Positions 52,538 through 61,826 of a stretch of 64,000 nt of DNA are shown piece by piece. Source of the DNA: Porphyromonas pasteri (GTDB taxonomy: Bacteria; Bacteroidota; Bacteroidia; Bacteroidales; Porphyromonadaceae); contig NZ_BMPU01000003.1 of the NCBI RefSeq assembly GCF_014647755.1, forward strand, positions 1 to 64,000, written 5' to 3'. Under the pieces are notes generated by a model that was not told the DNA's origin, searched no databases, and was given only the letters and a program-made list of their open reading frames with translations. The position numbers and the translations under genes are program-made. The first letter of the stretch is position 1. Every line of letters begins with the position of its first letter.

Positions 52538-53500
52538 CTATTCGCGCTCCAGTGGATTGTATGAGCGAGGCTTCATCCGACGAAGGGTCTCCTTGGAGTA
52601 AATCACCCCAGGGATTTGTCGCATATAAGCAGCTGGATCACGGGCATAGGCTGCCTTGCCCTTGAGATAATCCAGTCGGCTCACCCGCTGCTCGCTGGAG
52701 CGGGGACTGAGGTAAATCAGTTCGCCCGCCTTAGCATACTCCAGCCCCACGGCTTCGTACACATAGTGACGCTGCGTATCATAGACACAGAGGATCAGTC
52801 CCGGAAGACCCGAGAACTTCCAAGGCCCGACACTAAAGGGTAACTCATCGGTATACCAAGCGATGAAGTCACGGCCTCGAAAGTGGGTCTTTGCTCGGCG
52901 ACAAGGGTAGTCGAGGAGGGTCGTATCTCCAGGAAGCGACTCCCACCTTTGTGTAGGAATAGGCTCCTCGTAGAGGTACTCATCTACGACTATGTTGTTC
53001 TGCTCCGTAAGCACACCGCTCCTCATATCCGCAAGGATCATCTGATTGTCCCCCGCCTGCTGAGAGAGTGCGCCCATATAGAGCGGTAAGATCTCCATCC
53101 AAGTCCGCCCTTGAGCAGCCGAGGCATCACGCAGTGAATCGATGCGCGCTGCCCCCATCGTCCACTCTTTCGTCGCATGCGACCCCACCTGCAGAAGACG
53201 CCAAGCCTCACCCTCCCGCTTCAGGTTGGCCGTGTCGGGGCGGTAGGTACACTTATATAGTAGTCGAAGTTTCGCGGTATCGACGACCATCTTCTTCACG
53301 GAGTCGACTCGCTCCGTACCAAGCTTACCCAGCGAGGACACTTCCTGAGCAAAGGCCGTAGGGCAAGAGATAAGGACAAATAAAATGCTTGCCAATAGGA
53401 TACTGGCTTCAGCACATTTATGACGAAGGGACGTACAGGTGCGTGGGGGTACTGCCAAGTCTCGTGGACGAGGGAGCAAAGAAAAGAGGAGTTTCTTCAT
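52538..53500 (-). CDS. GLPGLI family exported protein
   Basis: A 320-aa protein that carries the family-defining GLPGLI motif in FSGLPGLILCVYD (about residue 245). It has an N-terminal hydrophobic export signal (ASILLASILFVLISCPTAFA-Q), preceded by a long basic region of about 30 residues. The start at 53500 (MKKLLFSLL) is one of three possible Mets and shifts only this leader. GLPGLI proteins are common in Bacteroidetes, often next to TonB-dependent receptors, but their role is not established. Here the gene stands alone, between tRNA-Gly and element copy C. Confidence 0.85.
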   Translation of the reverse strand: MKKLLFSLLPRPRDLAVPPRTCTSLRHKCAEASILLASILFVLISCPTAFAQEVSSLGKLGTERVDSVKKMVVDTAKLRLLYKCTYRPDTANLKREGEAWRLLQVGSHATKEWTMGAARIDSLRDASAAQGRTWMEILPLYMGALSQQAGDNQMILADMRSGVLTEQNNIVVDEYLYEEPIPTQRWESLPGDTTLLDYPCRRAKTHFRGRDFIAWYTDELPFSVGPWKFSGLPGLILCVYDTQRHYVYEAVGLEYAKAGELIYLSPRSSEQRVSRLDYLKGKAAYARDPAAYMRQIPGVIYSKETLRRMKPRSYNPLERE

Positions 53501-53709
53501 ACGATGATTTAGATTCTGCGGCTGCATAGTATGTATCTTAATGGAGATTGCGTACTCCACTACAAGTATAGAAAAAAAAACTAACACCCACACCAACAAC
53601 ATAAGGATAACCCTTCAAGCCCCGAGGTTCAGATGGAGGGGTACGTGGGAGTATTGCGAAGCCACGCTGATGGAGGAACTCAACACGTCACACAAACTCA
53701 AGAAAACGA

Positions 53710-53788
53710 ACCAGTACTGGTCCGCGATGTGACCAGTACTGGTCACCTATACCAACCAATACGGGTCGAAAACATCTACCCGTAGGAG
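53710..53788 (+). repeat. 22-bp array, ACCAGTACTGGTC type, about 4 units
   Basis: Two perfect 13-base palindromes ACCAGTACTGGTC begin at 53710 and 53732, followed by degenerate units at about 53755 and 53778. The array directly borders element copy C. The core differs by a few bases from the ACCTATATAGGTC type. Confidence 0.85.
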
Positions 53789-54112
53789 ACTATTGCTCCG
53801 CGTAGGGATAAAAGTTGTAGACGAGTGGCTGATGAGTTTGGACTACGCACGTAGCTCTAATATCTACGTACGTGGATATTTGGATTTACGTACCTGGTCT
53901 TTAAGACTACGTACATAGATAGAAGAATACCACTACATGAAGGTGCTTTTTTCTTCACGAGAACAGCACTTTTCCCACCGCTGGATAAGAGAAATACTCG
54001 CGATAAGGCGAAGGGAAAAGCGTATCTCTTCGGAGAGGCATATCGGGGAGCTGGGTGTGCGATGCCTTAGTACAATAAGTAGGGGTAGGACTCTGCCGCA
54101 ACAGTCTCCGTA
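53789..54112 (+). repeat. Dispersed ~320-bp element, copy C
   Basis: Same orientation as copy B and very similar to it throughout (GCGTAGGGATAAAAGTT near 53800; palindromes at 53843, 53864, 53886 and 53907; TTTTTTCTTC near 53946; ATATCGGGGAGCTGGG near 54041; GCGATGCCTTAG near 54058; CAACAGTCTC end). A 22-bp array borders only its left side; the right side runs into the terminator of the next operon. Confidence 0.85.
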
Positions 54113-54164
54113 GAGGCTCATTCCCACCGCCTTTGCGGGAGCATCTCCCCTACCCAACAAAAGA

Positions 54165-54214
54165 CCGCCCCCGAGGCCGCTGACTACGGAACAGTCAGAC
54201 GGCCTCGGGGGCGG
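54165..54214 (-). terminator. Terminator of the hmuSTUV-SusCD operon
   Basis: CCGCCCCCGAGGCCG (54165-54179) pairs perfectly with 54200-54214, with an inner CTGACT/AGTCAG stem. The minus strand continues TCTTTTG. Confidence 0.9.
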
Positions 54215-54241
54215 GTATTTAGAGTGGCAATGTGTGGGGAG

Positions 54242-55507
54242 TTACTTGCGCTGCTGCGAAGTCACCTTCACCACCGAATAGTAATCCGAGTTGTAGCCGT
54301 GGAAGGGGAACGTGAAGGAAAGCGTACCCTTCTTGAGATCAATCTTCCCTTCGGGCTTCACGTAATGGCCTTCGGTTACGTCGAGTTCAGCCGAACGATC
54401 TTCGTCGATACCCGTGTTGGAGAGGACGCTGTACAGCTCCATCAGCCCATCGGCCGACTCGACCGTCTTCTTGAAGGTAGGCTCAGCAGCGATCTTCGCC
54501 ATCACACGCGTCCATACCGAGGACTCGTAGGTGAAGGGTACGACGATGGGGCTGTCCGACTCGTCTTCACGGAGCGGATAAGTCGCAGGCATACCCGAGA
54601 GACGCTTGCCCGTGAAGGCGAGCGTACCCGTGGAAGCATTCACACGGACGTTGTCCAGCACGACATTGAAGGTCTCAGCCGAGGTCTGCGTCCAGTTGAT
54701 GGCCTTCATCACCTCCAGACCTGATGCCCCTTCGGTATAGAAGTAGTTAAGGTTATTGACCGTGTAGCCGTCCCAGAGCTTCTTATAGATATCGTTCAGA
54801 CCAAGGGCATTGTATGAGAACTTCAGTACGGGCTGGTCGGCCGTAGCACGGTCACTCAGCTCGACGAGCATCGTGGCACCGCTGATGCGCCAGGTGGCCT
54901 GCGAGTGGATGTCCGTACCATAGTCATACTCGGTAAAGCCCGCCCAATCGACAGTACCCTCGACCGTATGATAGCCGAGGATCGTGGATAGGTCGATACC
55001 CTTGGCGCGATAGCCGTCGATGAGCGCCTGCTGAGCTGCTGTAGGCGTCCACACGGGTAAGGGCGAGATCGTGATGGTCAGATCGCCCTCGACCATCAGA
55101 CCCGAGGCAGCGGACGTGACGGAGAGCTTGGCCTGCTGCTGGGTCGTCACTTCTTTAGCCGAAGGCGTGATGACGACCTCTCCCTCGAGGTGACCTGCGG
55201 GGATCGTAAGCGTCTTCGAGGAGAGCGTGAGGGATGAGGCAGCTTCGCCCGTGAGATTGAGCTGCAGCGTGACCGCATCCGTGCGACGAGAGGTCAGGCG
55301 TACGGTCACCTTAATAGGAGAGGTAGAGGTCGCAGCTATGAGGACCGAGCGAGAGCCGTCAGGCAGGCGCAGCTGGATCTTATTCTCCCCACGATACTTA
55401 TTGTCGGGGGTATCCTTCGCACACGAGGGAAGGAGCGAGAGGAGGAGCAGGGAGAAGAGCCCGATGGCCCCGATGCTCCGTAAGCGATGATAAAGGGAAG
55501 TCTTCAT
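54242..55507 (-). CDS. DUF4929-type surface lipoprotein (accessory to SusCD)
   Basis: A 421-aa lipoprotein (signal LLLSLLPSC). It has an N-terminal beta-sandwich region (about 30-150) of the type used in surface glycan- or ligand-binding proteins, then a domain with repeated Tyr/Trp-rich strands (WDGYTVNNLNYFYTEG, GTLSFTFPFHGYNSDYYSV). By eye it matches DUF4929-type proteins seen behind SusC/SusD pairs, but the family call is moderate. The start at 55507 (MKTSLYHRL) gives a proper lipoprotein signal. It lies 29 bases after the SusD stop, last in the operon. Confidence 0.75.
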   Translation of the reverse strand: MKTSLYHRLRSIGAIGLFSLLLLSLLPSCAKDTPDNKYRGENKIQLRLPDGSRSVLIAATSTSPIKVTVRLTSRRTDAVTLQLNLTGEAASSLTLSSKTLTIPAGHLEGEVVITPSAKEVTTQQQAKLSVTSAASGLMVEGDLTITISPLPVWTPTAAQQALIDGYRAKGIDLSTILGYHTVEGTVDWAGFTEYDYGTDIHSQATWRISGATMLVELSDRATADQPVLKFSYNALGLNDIYKKLWDGYTVNNLNYFYTEGASGLEVMKAINWTQTSAETFNVVLDNVRVNASTGTLAFTGKRLSGMPATYPLREDESDSPIVVPFTYESSVWTRVMAKIAAEPTFKKTVESADGLMELYSVLSNTGIDEDRSAELDVTEGHYVKPEGKIDLKKGTLSFTFPFHGYNSDYYSVVKVTSQQRK

Positions 55508-55536
55508 AATGGAGATACGATAGTAAAAGGATGAGA

Positions 55537-56976
55537 TCAATGGGTAAGCTCTAGCCACCCAGGGTTCTGTGCCCCGAGGTTCTTATTTGAGCGCTCGGAG
55601 GCGGGCAGTGGCAGGGTGCGCTTGTAGCTCCCTGCTGGCAGTGTGAGGGAGACACGCTCCTCATTGGGGGTATAGTGCTCGATAGGTAGTCTCAGACGCT
55701 TGAGGTCGAAGAAGCGTAGGCCTTCGCCGGCGAACTCTCGCGCCTTCTCGGCGATGATAGCATTGATAAGAGCAGTGCCCATCACGGTCGAAGCGACCTC
55801 ATCTGCACCGACCAGGCGGAGGTAGCTATTGAGGAGGTCGCGTGCAGCCGCCTCATCACCACTGCGAGCTAAGGCCTCGGCACGCAGGAAGATAGGCTCG
55901 GTTGTGCGGACGACACAGTTGTAAGAAGGGAGCCCTCCAGCGAAGAGGAGGGCGGCATACTTCCCGATGATCTGCAGCGAGCGGGTCGTGGTAGCATCGA
56001 CCTGCAGAGTGCTGTCGAGGGCATAGCTGCGATGACGGAGGTCTGTCGAGGCCAAGTAGCTTCGCTGGGGAAGCTGGTAGGTCGCATTAGTAGCCGACTT
56101 TGCCTGAGCGTAGATACTATTATAGTAGGTCACGGGCACCGAGCTGGCGAAGAGGGCTATAGTAGATGCACCCTGCGCCCAAGCAAGAGGTGTCGTGGGG
56201 ACCATCGACGTGGAGAGCATCGCGGGGACGAGTGTGCGAGTCACTTCCTCGGCCTTAGCCCAGTCACCAGCATAGAGATAGAGGCGAGCGAGGAGTGCGC
56301 GAGCCGTAGCGGCATTGACGAAGCCTGGGGCAGAGCCGTAGGGCGGGCGCGTCGTCGTGTCGAAAGCCGTGAGGGCTTCCTTCAGCAGGCGCTCAATAGC
56401 CTGCACCGTCTCGGCCTTCGTGCTACGTGGGAGTTCCTCACGCTCCACACGATCCTTGAGGATGATCCCGCCCGTATGCTCGGCATCATCATAGGGCGTA
56501 GCGAAGAGCTGGAGGAGCTGGAGGTAAGAGAGCGCCTTAAGGGTCTTCGCCTCTCCTGCGAGGTAATCGAGCTGGAGCTGCTCGGCAGAAGAGAGGCGTG
56601 AGCGGAGGTCAGGGAGTCGAACGAGCACAGCGTTCGCATCCTTGATCGTCTCGTAGTAGCCCGACCAGAGGTCAGAGGCCAGACTCTGCAGGGCATAGTC
56701 GGTATAGGCATAGAGCTGCGCCATCTGCGGGCTTTGGCTGGCACGATGCGTGGGCACCAGCTCGTCGGAGAGGAGACTAAGCTCAAGCTCTACCTTCGGA
56801 TAGGAGCTATAGGCGGAGGCAAGTGCCTCGTAAGCCGTCTGCACGGAGGAGATCGCCTTCGGGTCGGTCAACTCATTCTCCACGGGGATATCCAGCGAGC
56901 AGGCCGAGAGGAATGGCACTACCGCGAGGACGGAGCAGAGCGCCCGTAGCGCAGAGCGTCGGAGAAGCAAGGACAT
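55537..56976 (-). CDS. SusD/RagB-family surface lipoprotein (hmu-linked)
   Basis: A 479-aa lipoprotein (signal LAVVPFLSAC). SusD marks: the N-terminal VENELTDPKAISSVQTAYEALASAY segment, the LKALSYLQLLQLFATPYDD helix, TEPIFLRAEALARSGDEAAARDLLN near residue 365, and FAGEGLRFFDLKRL near the C-terminus. Its ATG shares one base with the SusC stop (TGATG), so the two are translationally coupled. It should present a ligand to that transporter. The neighbouring genes suggest a metal-tetrapyrrole or related compound rather than glycan, but this is inference. Confidence 0.9.
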   Translation of the reverse strand: MSLLLRRSALRALCSVLAVVPFLSACSLDIPVENELTDPKAISSVQTAYEALASAYSSYPKVELELSLLSDELVPTHRASQSPQMAQLYAYTDYALQSLASDLWSGYYETIKDANAVLVRLPDLRSRLSSAEQLQLDYLAGEAKTLKALSYLQLLQLFATPYDDAEHTGGIILKDRVEREELPRSTKAETVQAIERLLKEALTAFDTTTRPPYGSAPGFVNAATARALLARLYLYAGDWAKAEEVTRTLVPAMLSTSMVPTTPLAWAQGASTIALFASSVPVTYYNSIYAQAKSATNATYQLPQRSYLASTDLRHRSYALDSTLQVDATTTRSLQIIGKYAALLFAGGLPSYNCVVRTTEPIFLRAEALARSGDEAAARDLLNSYLRLVGADEVASTVMGTALINAIIAEKAREFAGEGLRFFDLKRLRLPIEHYTPNEERVSLTLPAGSYKRTLPLPASERSNKNLGAQNPGWLELTH

Positions 56977-59900
56977 CAGAAGTTGAGATTGAGGTGAAGG
57001 GTAAGGACGGGCTGCACGCCGAGGTCATAGGTACCCGATTCAGGGCTACCACCCTTATACGGCGTGAGCGTGAAGAGGTTCGAGCCCTGCAGGGCTATCG
57101 TAGCGTACTTCACGACATCGCCCATATGGCGCAGCAGTGATGAAGAGAGGCGGTAGCGCAGGCTCAGCATCGAGAGACGCAGGTAGTCACTGCGCGAGAT
57201 CATCCGTGTATTGGGATAGTGGGAGAGGTTATTGAAGGTCTGCGTCCCCGCTCGTGGGTTGGGATAGAGGCGATCTTCATCACCGAGGGCAAACCACGTG
57301 CGGGACACCTGCCCCGCGATGGCATTCTTATTCACATCGGAGACCCCACGCACGTAGGTCATCGAGTAGGCCTTGAAGCCCCCGAAGACATAGTAGAACT
57401 GCGCATCCAGCTCCAGCGCCTTGTACCCGAAGGTCAGGCCGAAGGTACCCGTATAGGGTGGCGTACGGAAGCCGATACCCACGAGGTCATCGCGCACGAT
57501 CGTCTTACCGAAGCTCTGCTCCGCACCCTGTCGGTCACGGAACATCAGGTCGCCCGAGAGTGGATTGACCCCAAGGGCATCCAGCCCATAGACATAGTCG
57601 TAGGAGCGACCCACCTCGTAGTCGGGGTAGACATTGTCGCCCGAATAGATGGCGGTCTTCCCATAGAGGTCGAGCACCTTACTACGATTATAGGCCAAGG
57701 CTGCACGGAGCGAGAGGCGCCAGTCTTCACCGCTAAGAAGGCGAGACGAAGCAGAGAGCTCCACCCCCTCATTACGCAGACTACCGACATTATCCAGCAT
57801 CGAGAGGAAGCCGTTGCTCGCTGGGATATCCGTCATGATGAGGGCATCCTTCGTATCGCGGCGGTAGAGGTTCACATCGAGCGTATGGGCATGAGCCAGC
57901 TGCACGGAGAGGCCGAGGTCCACACTCTTGAGTTGCTCGGGCTTCAAGCGGTCATTGTAGAGAGTGGAGAGGCGGATGAGGCGGTACTGATCTGCGTAGA
58001 AGGAGCTCTGCTGGTAGGAGAAGATGGGCACAGCTGAGGCCGAGGTAATCCCCCCGAGGCTTGCTGTCAGCCCCCACGAAGCCTTTAGTCCAAGCCCCGT
58101 CAGTAGACTTCCACCACGTAGGAAGGGCAGAAGCTCCTCAAGATGCAAGCCTCCACCAAGTGCCCACGCAGTATTCCAGCGCTTGTCTCGGGGCAGGAGG
58201 CTTGAGGCATCCGCCTTGTAAGCAGCGAAGAGGTCGAGCTTCTTATCATACGTATAGCCCGTAGCCAGCCCAAAGCCCAGCTGAGCGGATGTGGCGTTAG
58301 AGCCGGAGAAGTCGGGGCGTAGGTCTACTGACGTGAGTCCCTTGTTCACCCCCGCCAGATACTCCTGCAGGCCGATACCATGCCCCGTCACCGAGAGCAG
58401 ACGGCCTTCGCTGTAGTAGTAGTCGGTATTGGCAGAGATACTGAGATCGTGCTTCTCGGCGAAGAGACGCTGATAGGTCGCACGAAGGTTGGCCGAGTAG
58501 TTGAAGTCGGTATTCTTCCCCACGGAGATCATCCCTCGCTCGATGGGACGGCGACGCATCACCTCACTATAGGCCGTAGCGGGAGTGATCTGCTCACTCT
58601 CATTGAGCACGTAGTCAAGGCCGAGGACAGCATCCAGCTGCATCCCCTCGAAGGGACGGAGGTTAGCACTCAGGCTTGTACCGAAGCGAACCTCCTTCGT
58701 CCAGCGACGGAACTGCCCCGTGAGGTCGCTGTATTTGCGCCCAGGGTAGGAGAAGAGCTGCTGTGAGCTCTTCGTCTCATAGGGGTTAAGCTCATAGACC
58801 AGCTGCTCAGGGCTGAAGTCGCTGCTATTCGGGCTATTGGTCTTGGCATAGCCACCCGTGAGGCCGAGCGAGACGAAGCCGAGGCGACTCTGCCAGTCGA
58901 GGCTATTGGTCAGAGTGAAGCGCTTGGTATCATTGCCCTCCAGCTGCCCACCTTGGCGGGAGAAGTTGCCCGAGACGTAGTAGGTCACATCTTGGCTCCC
59001 ACCACGCAAGCTGAGGTTGTGGCTCTGATAGGAATTGGGGCGAATGAGGTCGTGCCACCAGTTCGTATGGATCTGACGCAGGGAATCAAGCTGTCTGCTC
59101 CCGTAAGCCAGATACTCCTCTCGCGTCCACGTCGGGGCGATACCGAGTGTCGACTGATAGCTCTGGCGGAGGTCGCTGAGCGTCGCTGACGAGATGAAGT
59201 CGGGAGAGAAGAGGTAGCCCGGCGCAGTGGTCACCTGCATACGTCGCTCCAGCTCGAGCTTCTCGTCAGTATCCATCATCGTCGTAGTCTGACGGCCACG
59301 TAGCGTGACACCCGCCTGCGTACTGAGACTAATCGACATAGGGCCCGAGACGCCACGACGTGAGGAGATCTCCAGCACGCCATTGGCAGCCTTCACCCCA
59401 TAGAGCGCTGTCGCTACAGCATCCTTGAGTACCTTGATCTCACGGATATCGAGCGGATTGAGCGTCATAAAGGCCTGCGGAGAGATGATCTTCCCGTCGA
59501 GCACATAGAGGGGCTCGTTGGCAGCATCGCCCTTGGTGAAGGAGTTGTTGCCACGGATACGTATCTCCGGCTTCATACCGAGCTCGCCACGATTGACGAC
59601 AGTGAGCCCAGGCACAGCACCCTGAAGCGCCAGCGAGAGGTCGATCATCGGCTTCTGCGCCAGGAGCTTCATATCGACCTGTGCCACGACACCCGAGCGG
59701 GCACGTAGGTCAAGGGCATTGATATTGGGGCGAGCACGGACGACGACCTCCTTGATCTCCCCGACAGCATCCTCGAGGACGACACGGAGCGGATGACCCT
59801 CGACGAAGGTCACTTGCTGGGTCTTCTTCCCCACAGCAGAGAGGGTGAGAGCTTGGCGTCCGCCCTCGGGCCGTGTGGCAAGGGTCAGCGTGAAGCGGCC

Positions 59901-60104
59901 GCCTGCGTTGGTCATCGTCTTAGCATTCCCAGCTCGGACGATCACCCCGTAGAGAGGACTACCATCCCGCTCGACGACAGCGCCCGTGATGGTGAAGGCC
60001 GTCGTCTGCTGAGTGATCTGTGCAGCAGCAAGAGGAGGAAGAGCGAGCCCAGCACTAAGTGTCAGGCTCGTCAAGAGGGTCAGCAGGAGCTTGGTCTGCG
60101 GCAT
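56976..60104 (-). CDS. SusC-family TonB-dependent transporter (hmu-linked)
   Basis: A 1042-aa outer-membrane transporter with signal peptide LTLLTSLTLSAGLALPPLAAA-Q, a carboxypeptidase-regulatory-like domain (about 35-115), and a plug with LSLALQGAVPGLTVVN, LYVLDGKIIS and ALYGVKAANGVLEISSRRG, then a barrel ending LTLHLNLNF. It starts 18 bases after the DUF2149 gene and ends in a TGATG overlap with SusD. It belongs to the SusC/RagA type, not to the HmuR type of haem receptor. Its place directly behind hmuS-T-U-V-like genes makes it a candidate importer for the substrate or product of that complex. Confidence 0.9.
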   Translation of the reverse strand: MPQTKLLLTLLTSLTLSAGLALPPLAAAQITQQTTAFTITGAVVERDGSPLYGVIVRAGNAKTMTNAGGRFTLTLATRPEGGRQALTLSAVGKKTQQVTFVEGHPLRVVLEDAVGEIKEVVVRARPNINALDLRARSGVVAQVDMKLLAQKPMIDLSLALQGAVPGLTVVNRGELGMKPEIRIRGNNSFTKGDAANEPLYVLDGKIISPQAFMTLNPLDIREIKVLKDAVATALYGVKAANGVLEISSRRGVSGPMSISLSTQAGVTLRGRQTTTMMDTDEKLELERRMQVTTAPGYLFSPDFISSATLSDLRQSYQSTLGIAPTWTREEYLAYGSRQLDSLRQIHTNWWHDLIRPNSYQSHNLSLRGGSQDVTYYVSGNFSRQGGQLEGNDTKRFTLTNSLDWQSRLGFVSLGLTGGYAKTNSPNSSDFSPEQLVYELNPYETKSSQQLFSYPGRKYSDLTGQFRRWTKEVRFGTSLSANLRPFEGMQLDAVLGLDYVLNESEQITPATAYSEVMRRRPIERGMISVGKNTDFNYSANLRATYQRLFAEKHDLSISANTDYYYSEGRLLSVTGHGIGLQEYLAGVNKGLTSVDLRPDFSGSNATSAQLGFGLATGYTYDKKLDLFAAYKADASSLLPRDKRWNTAWALGGGLHLEELLPFLRGGSLLTGLGLKASWGLTASLGGITSASAVPIFSYQQSSFYADQYRLIRLSTLYNDRLKPEQLKSVDLGLSVQLAHAHTLDVNLYRRDTKDALIMTDIPASNGFLSMLDNVGSLRNEGVELSASSRLLSGEDWRLSLRAALAYNRSKVLDLYGKTAIYSGDNVYPDYEVGRSYDYVYGLDALGVNPLSGDLMFRDRQGAEQSFGKTIVRDDLVGIGFRTPPYTGTFGLTFGYKALELDAQFYYVFGGFKAYSMTYVRGVSDVNKNAIAGQVSRTWFALGDEDRLYPNPRAGTQTFNNLSHYPNTRMISRSDYLRLSMLSLRYRLSSSLLRHMGDVVKYATIALQGSNLFTLTPYKGGSPESGTYDLGVQPVLTLHLNLNF

Positions 60105-60122
60105 ATATGAGGGTAAAGGGAA

Positions 60123-60488
60123 CTACTTTGACTCAGCAGGTAGGGCGTCCTCGGGGACATAATAGACTTGACCATCCTCCATCTCATAGGCGACACCGAC
60201 ACGGCGACCGCGGGAGCTGGACTTATCGGTCTTCTCATCAGAGGGGGTATAGCGCTCGATCTTACCACCCTTCTTCGTGATGATCTCCATATTCTCCTTC
60301 CCAGGATTCTTCACCACGGAGAAGTCCTCCTGCGTGAAGACCTCGGTCATATTCATGTTCATCACCATAGCGACCATGAGGGAGACAGCGAAGACCATGG
60401 ATACGTCGAAGAGGTTGACGACGACGGTCAGTGGGTCGGTATCTTCGCCCTGCATGAGCTTGCTCGGGCGGCGTGGCTTGCGTCCCAT
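60123..60488 (-). CDS. HmuV-like DUF2149 membrane protein
   Basis: A 121-aa protein with one membrane helix (about 24-48, VVVNLFDVSMVFAVSLMVAMVM) and a short soluble tail rich in Lys/Asp. The helix has the NLFDVSMVFAV pattern of DUF2149, which resembles the membrane anchor of ExbD/MotB-type proteins. In Porphyromonas the same order hmuS-hmuT-hmuU-hmuV is known in haem-uptake loci, and this is the hmuV position. It would pair with the ExbB-like protein next to it. It is separated from that gene by 2 bases. Confidence 0.85.
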   Translation of the reverse strand: MGRKPRRPSKLMQGEDTDPLTVVVNLFDVSMVFAVSLMVAMVMNMNMTEVFTQEDFSVVKNPGKENMEIITKKGGKIERYTPSDEKTDKSSSRGRRVGVAYEMEDGQVYYVPEDALPAESK

Positions 60489-60490
60489 AG

Positions 60491-61090
60491 TTACTTCGTA
60501 CGGCTATCAAGGAGAAGCGAAGAGATGTAGTCGAGGAGAGCGACATCCTTGGTGTACCAGCGCTGCTTGTACTGCAGGGTCACCAGACCCGCCAAGCTGA
60601 TCACCAGACCGACGACGGTGGTAGCAAAAACGACCTGCATGTTGTAGGCCATCGCACCGATATCCCCCGAGGAGAGACCGACAAGTGCTGGGCTCATAGC
60701 GATGAGCGTCCCGACCAGACCGAGCACGGGGCCGACCTTAGTCAGGAGCTTAGAGAGGGAGAGGTCCTTCTCGCAGACATTCTCGTAGCTGCTGATGACA
60801 TAGTTTGCATAGTCCTCCGTGAGGCCTTCGCGCGTGAGCAAGTCATCAAGGTGATCAATAAAGGGAGAGCGGTTGGACTTAGGCAGTCGGCCCGACAGCT
60901 CGGAGAGGTTCCCAGCATTCAGAGTACGCACATCGCCGAGGAGTGCATTCATGCGGCGGCGCTGCATGAAGCTATTATAGAAGCCCCCGACGAGGATGAG
61001 CGAACGGATAAAGAGGATGATGAGGAAGAGGATGTCGGGGATGAGGAGGCTATTCGATATGACGAAGAGTACCTTGGATATCTGATCCAT
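60491..61090 (-). CDS. HmuU-like MotA/TolQ/ExbB proton-channel protein
   Basis: A 199-aa inner-membrane protein with three helices (about 12-32, 110-135, 150-172) and the MotA/TolQ/ExbB signature LLTKVGPVLGLVGTLIAMSPALVGLSSGDIGAMA (about 111-144) followed by VVFATTVVGLVISLAGLV. Such proteins use the proton gradient to energise a partner. With the DUF2149 protein it forms an ExbB/ExbD-like unit that probably drives the CobN-like HmuS protein, as proposed for hmu loci. Confidence 0.9.
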   Translation of the reverse strand: MDQISKVLFVISNSLLIPDILFLIILFIRSLILVGGFYNSFMQRRRMNALLGDVRTLNAGNLSELSGRLPKSNRSPFIDHLDDLLTREGLTEDYANYVISSYENVCEKDLSLSKLLTKVGPVLGLVGTLIAMSPALVGLSSGDIGAMAYNMQVVFATTVVGLVISLAGLVTLQYKQRWYTKDVALLDYISSLLLDSRTK

Positions 61091-61105
61091 AAGTGCGGGT
61101 ATATA

Positions 61106-61789
61106 TTATTTGTGTTTTAGTGATCGACGGATGCGGGGAGCGAAGTAGCCCACGGCAAAGCACAGCAGTCCGATGCCAAGGGTCAGCACCAGCCCACTCC
61201 ACTGGATGGGGCTCTCGGTGGGTGCCATACGGATGGTCTCATCGACCGAAGCGATGATCCCGAGGATGAAGACAAAGAGCTCTACTAAGAAGAGCACCTC
61301 CAAGCGCTGCTCTTCCTCGGGCAGGAGGAAGCGCAAGAGGAAGGTAAGCCCCAGCAGGAGCACCACCGTCCCTGCGGCAAGGAGGAGGGAGACAACCCCG
61401 AAGTCCATCCCAGGCAGGGCGAAGATCAGCGTCGACTGCAGATAGAAGAGCACGGGGAAGATAAGCACCCCTGGATAGAGGCGCAGGAGGAAGGCTATCA
61501 CCCTACCCCTTCGACCACGTGGGTGACTCAGACGGGAGAAGCTGTAGGCCACGATGAGTGCCACATCCAGCGAGATGAAGATAGCTGCATACTCACGTAG
61601 CGAGCGGTTGGCGATATAGGCTGCGAGGCCGGTCTTCGTCTGCTCAATCGCATAGGGATAGGTCAAGTAGACGAAGACAGCTGCCACGACAGCAAAGAGT
61701 GTGGGGATGATCCAGCCCCGCTCAAAGGAGAGGCGTAGCACGGAGGCTACGATGATGAAGAGCAGGAGGATCTGGACGACGAGTTCCAT
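61106..61789 (-). CDS. HmuT-like integral membrane protein
   Basis: A 227-aa protein with about six or seven hydrophobic helices (ELVVQILLLFIIVASVLRL, WIIPTLFAVVAAVFVYLTYP, AAIFISLDVALIVAYSF, VLIFPVLFYLQSTLIFALP, VSLLLAAGTVVLLLGLTF, VLFLVELFVFILGIIASV, GLVLTLGIGLLCFAVGYF). It has no enzymatic motif. By position between the CobN-like and ExbB-like genes it matches HmuT of Porphyromonas hmu loci, whose role is not settled. It starts 37 bases after hmuS and ends 15 bases before hmuU. Confidence 0.8.
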   Translation of the reverse strand: MELVVQILLLFIIVASVLRLSFERGWIIPTLFAVVAAVFVYLTYPYAIEQTKTGLAAYIANRSLREYAAIFISLDVALIVAYSFSRLSHPRGRRGRVIAFLLRLYPGVLIFPVLFYLQSTLIFALPGMDFGVVSLLLAAGTVVLLLGLTFLLRFLLPEEEQRLEVLFLVELFVFILGIIASVDETIRMAPTESPIQWSGLVLTLGIGLLCFAVGYFAPRIRRSLKHK

Positions 61790-61826
61790 CAGCTACACCG
61801 AGAAGATAGAGGTTAGCATCAGGGGA

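Noticed and set aside
60491-61090. Dedicated ExbB partner of the TonB encoded at 9702
   Set aside because: It lies in the hmuSTUV order next to a DUF2149 gene, 50 kb from tonB, and no exbD is present; it more likely belongs to the chelatase complex.
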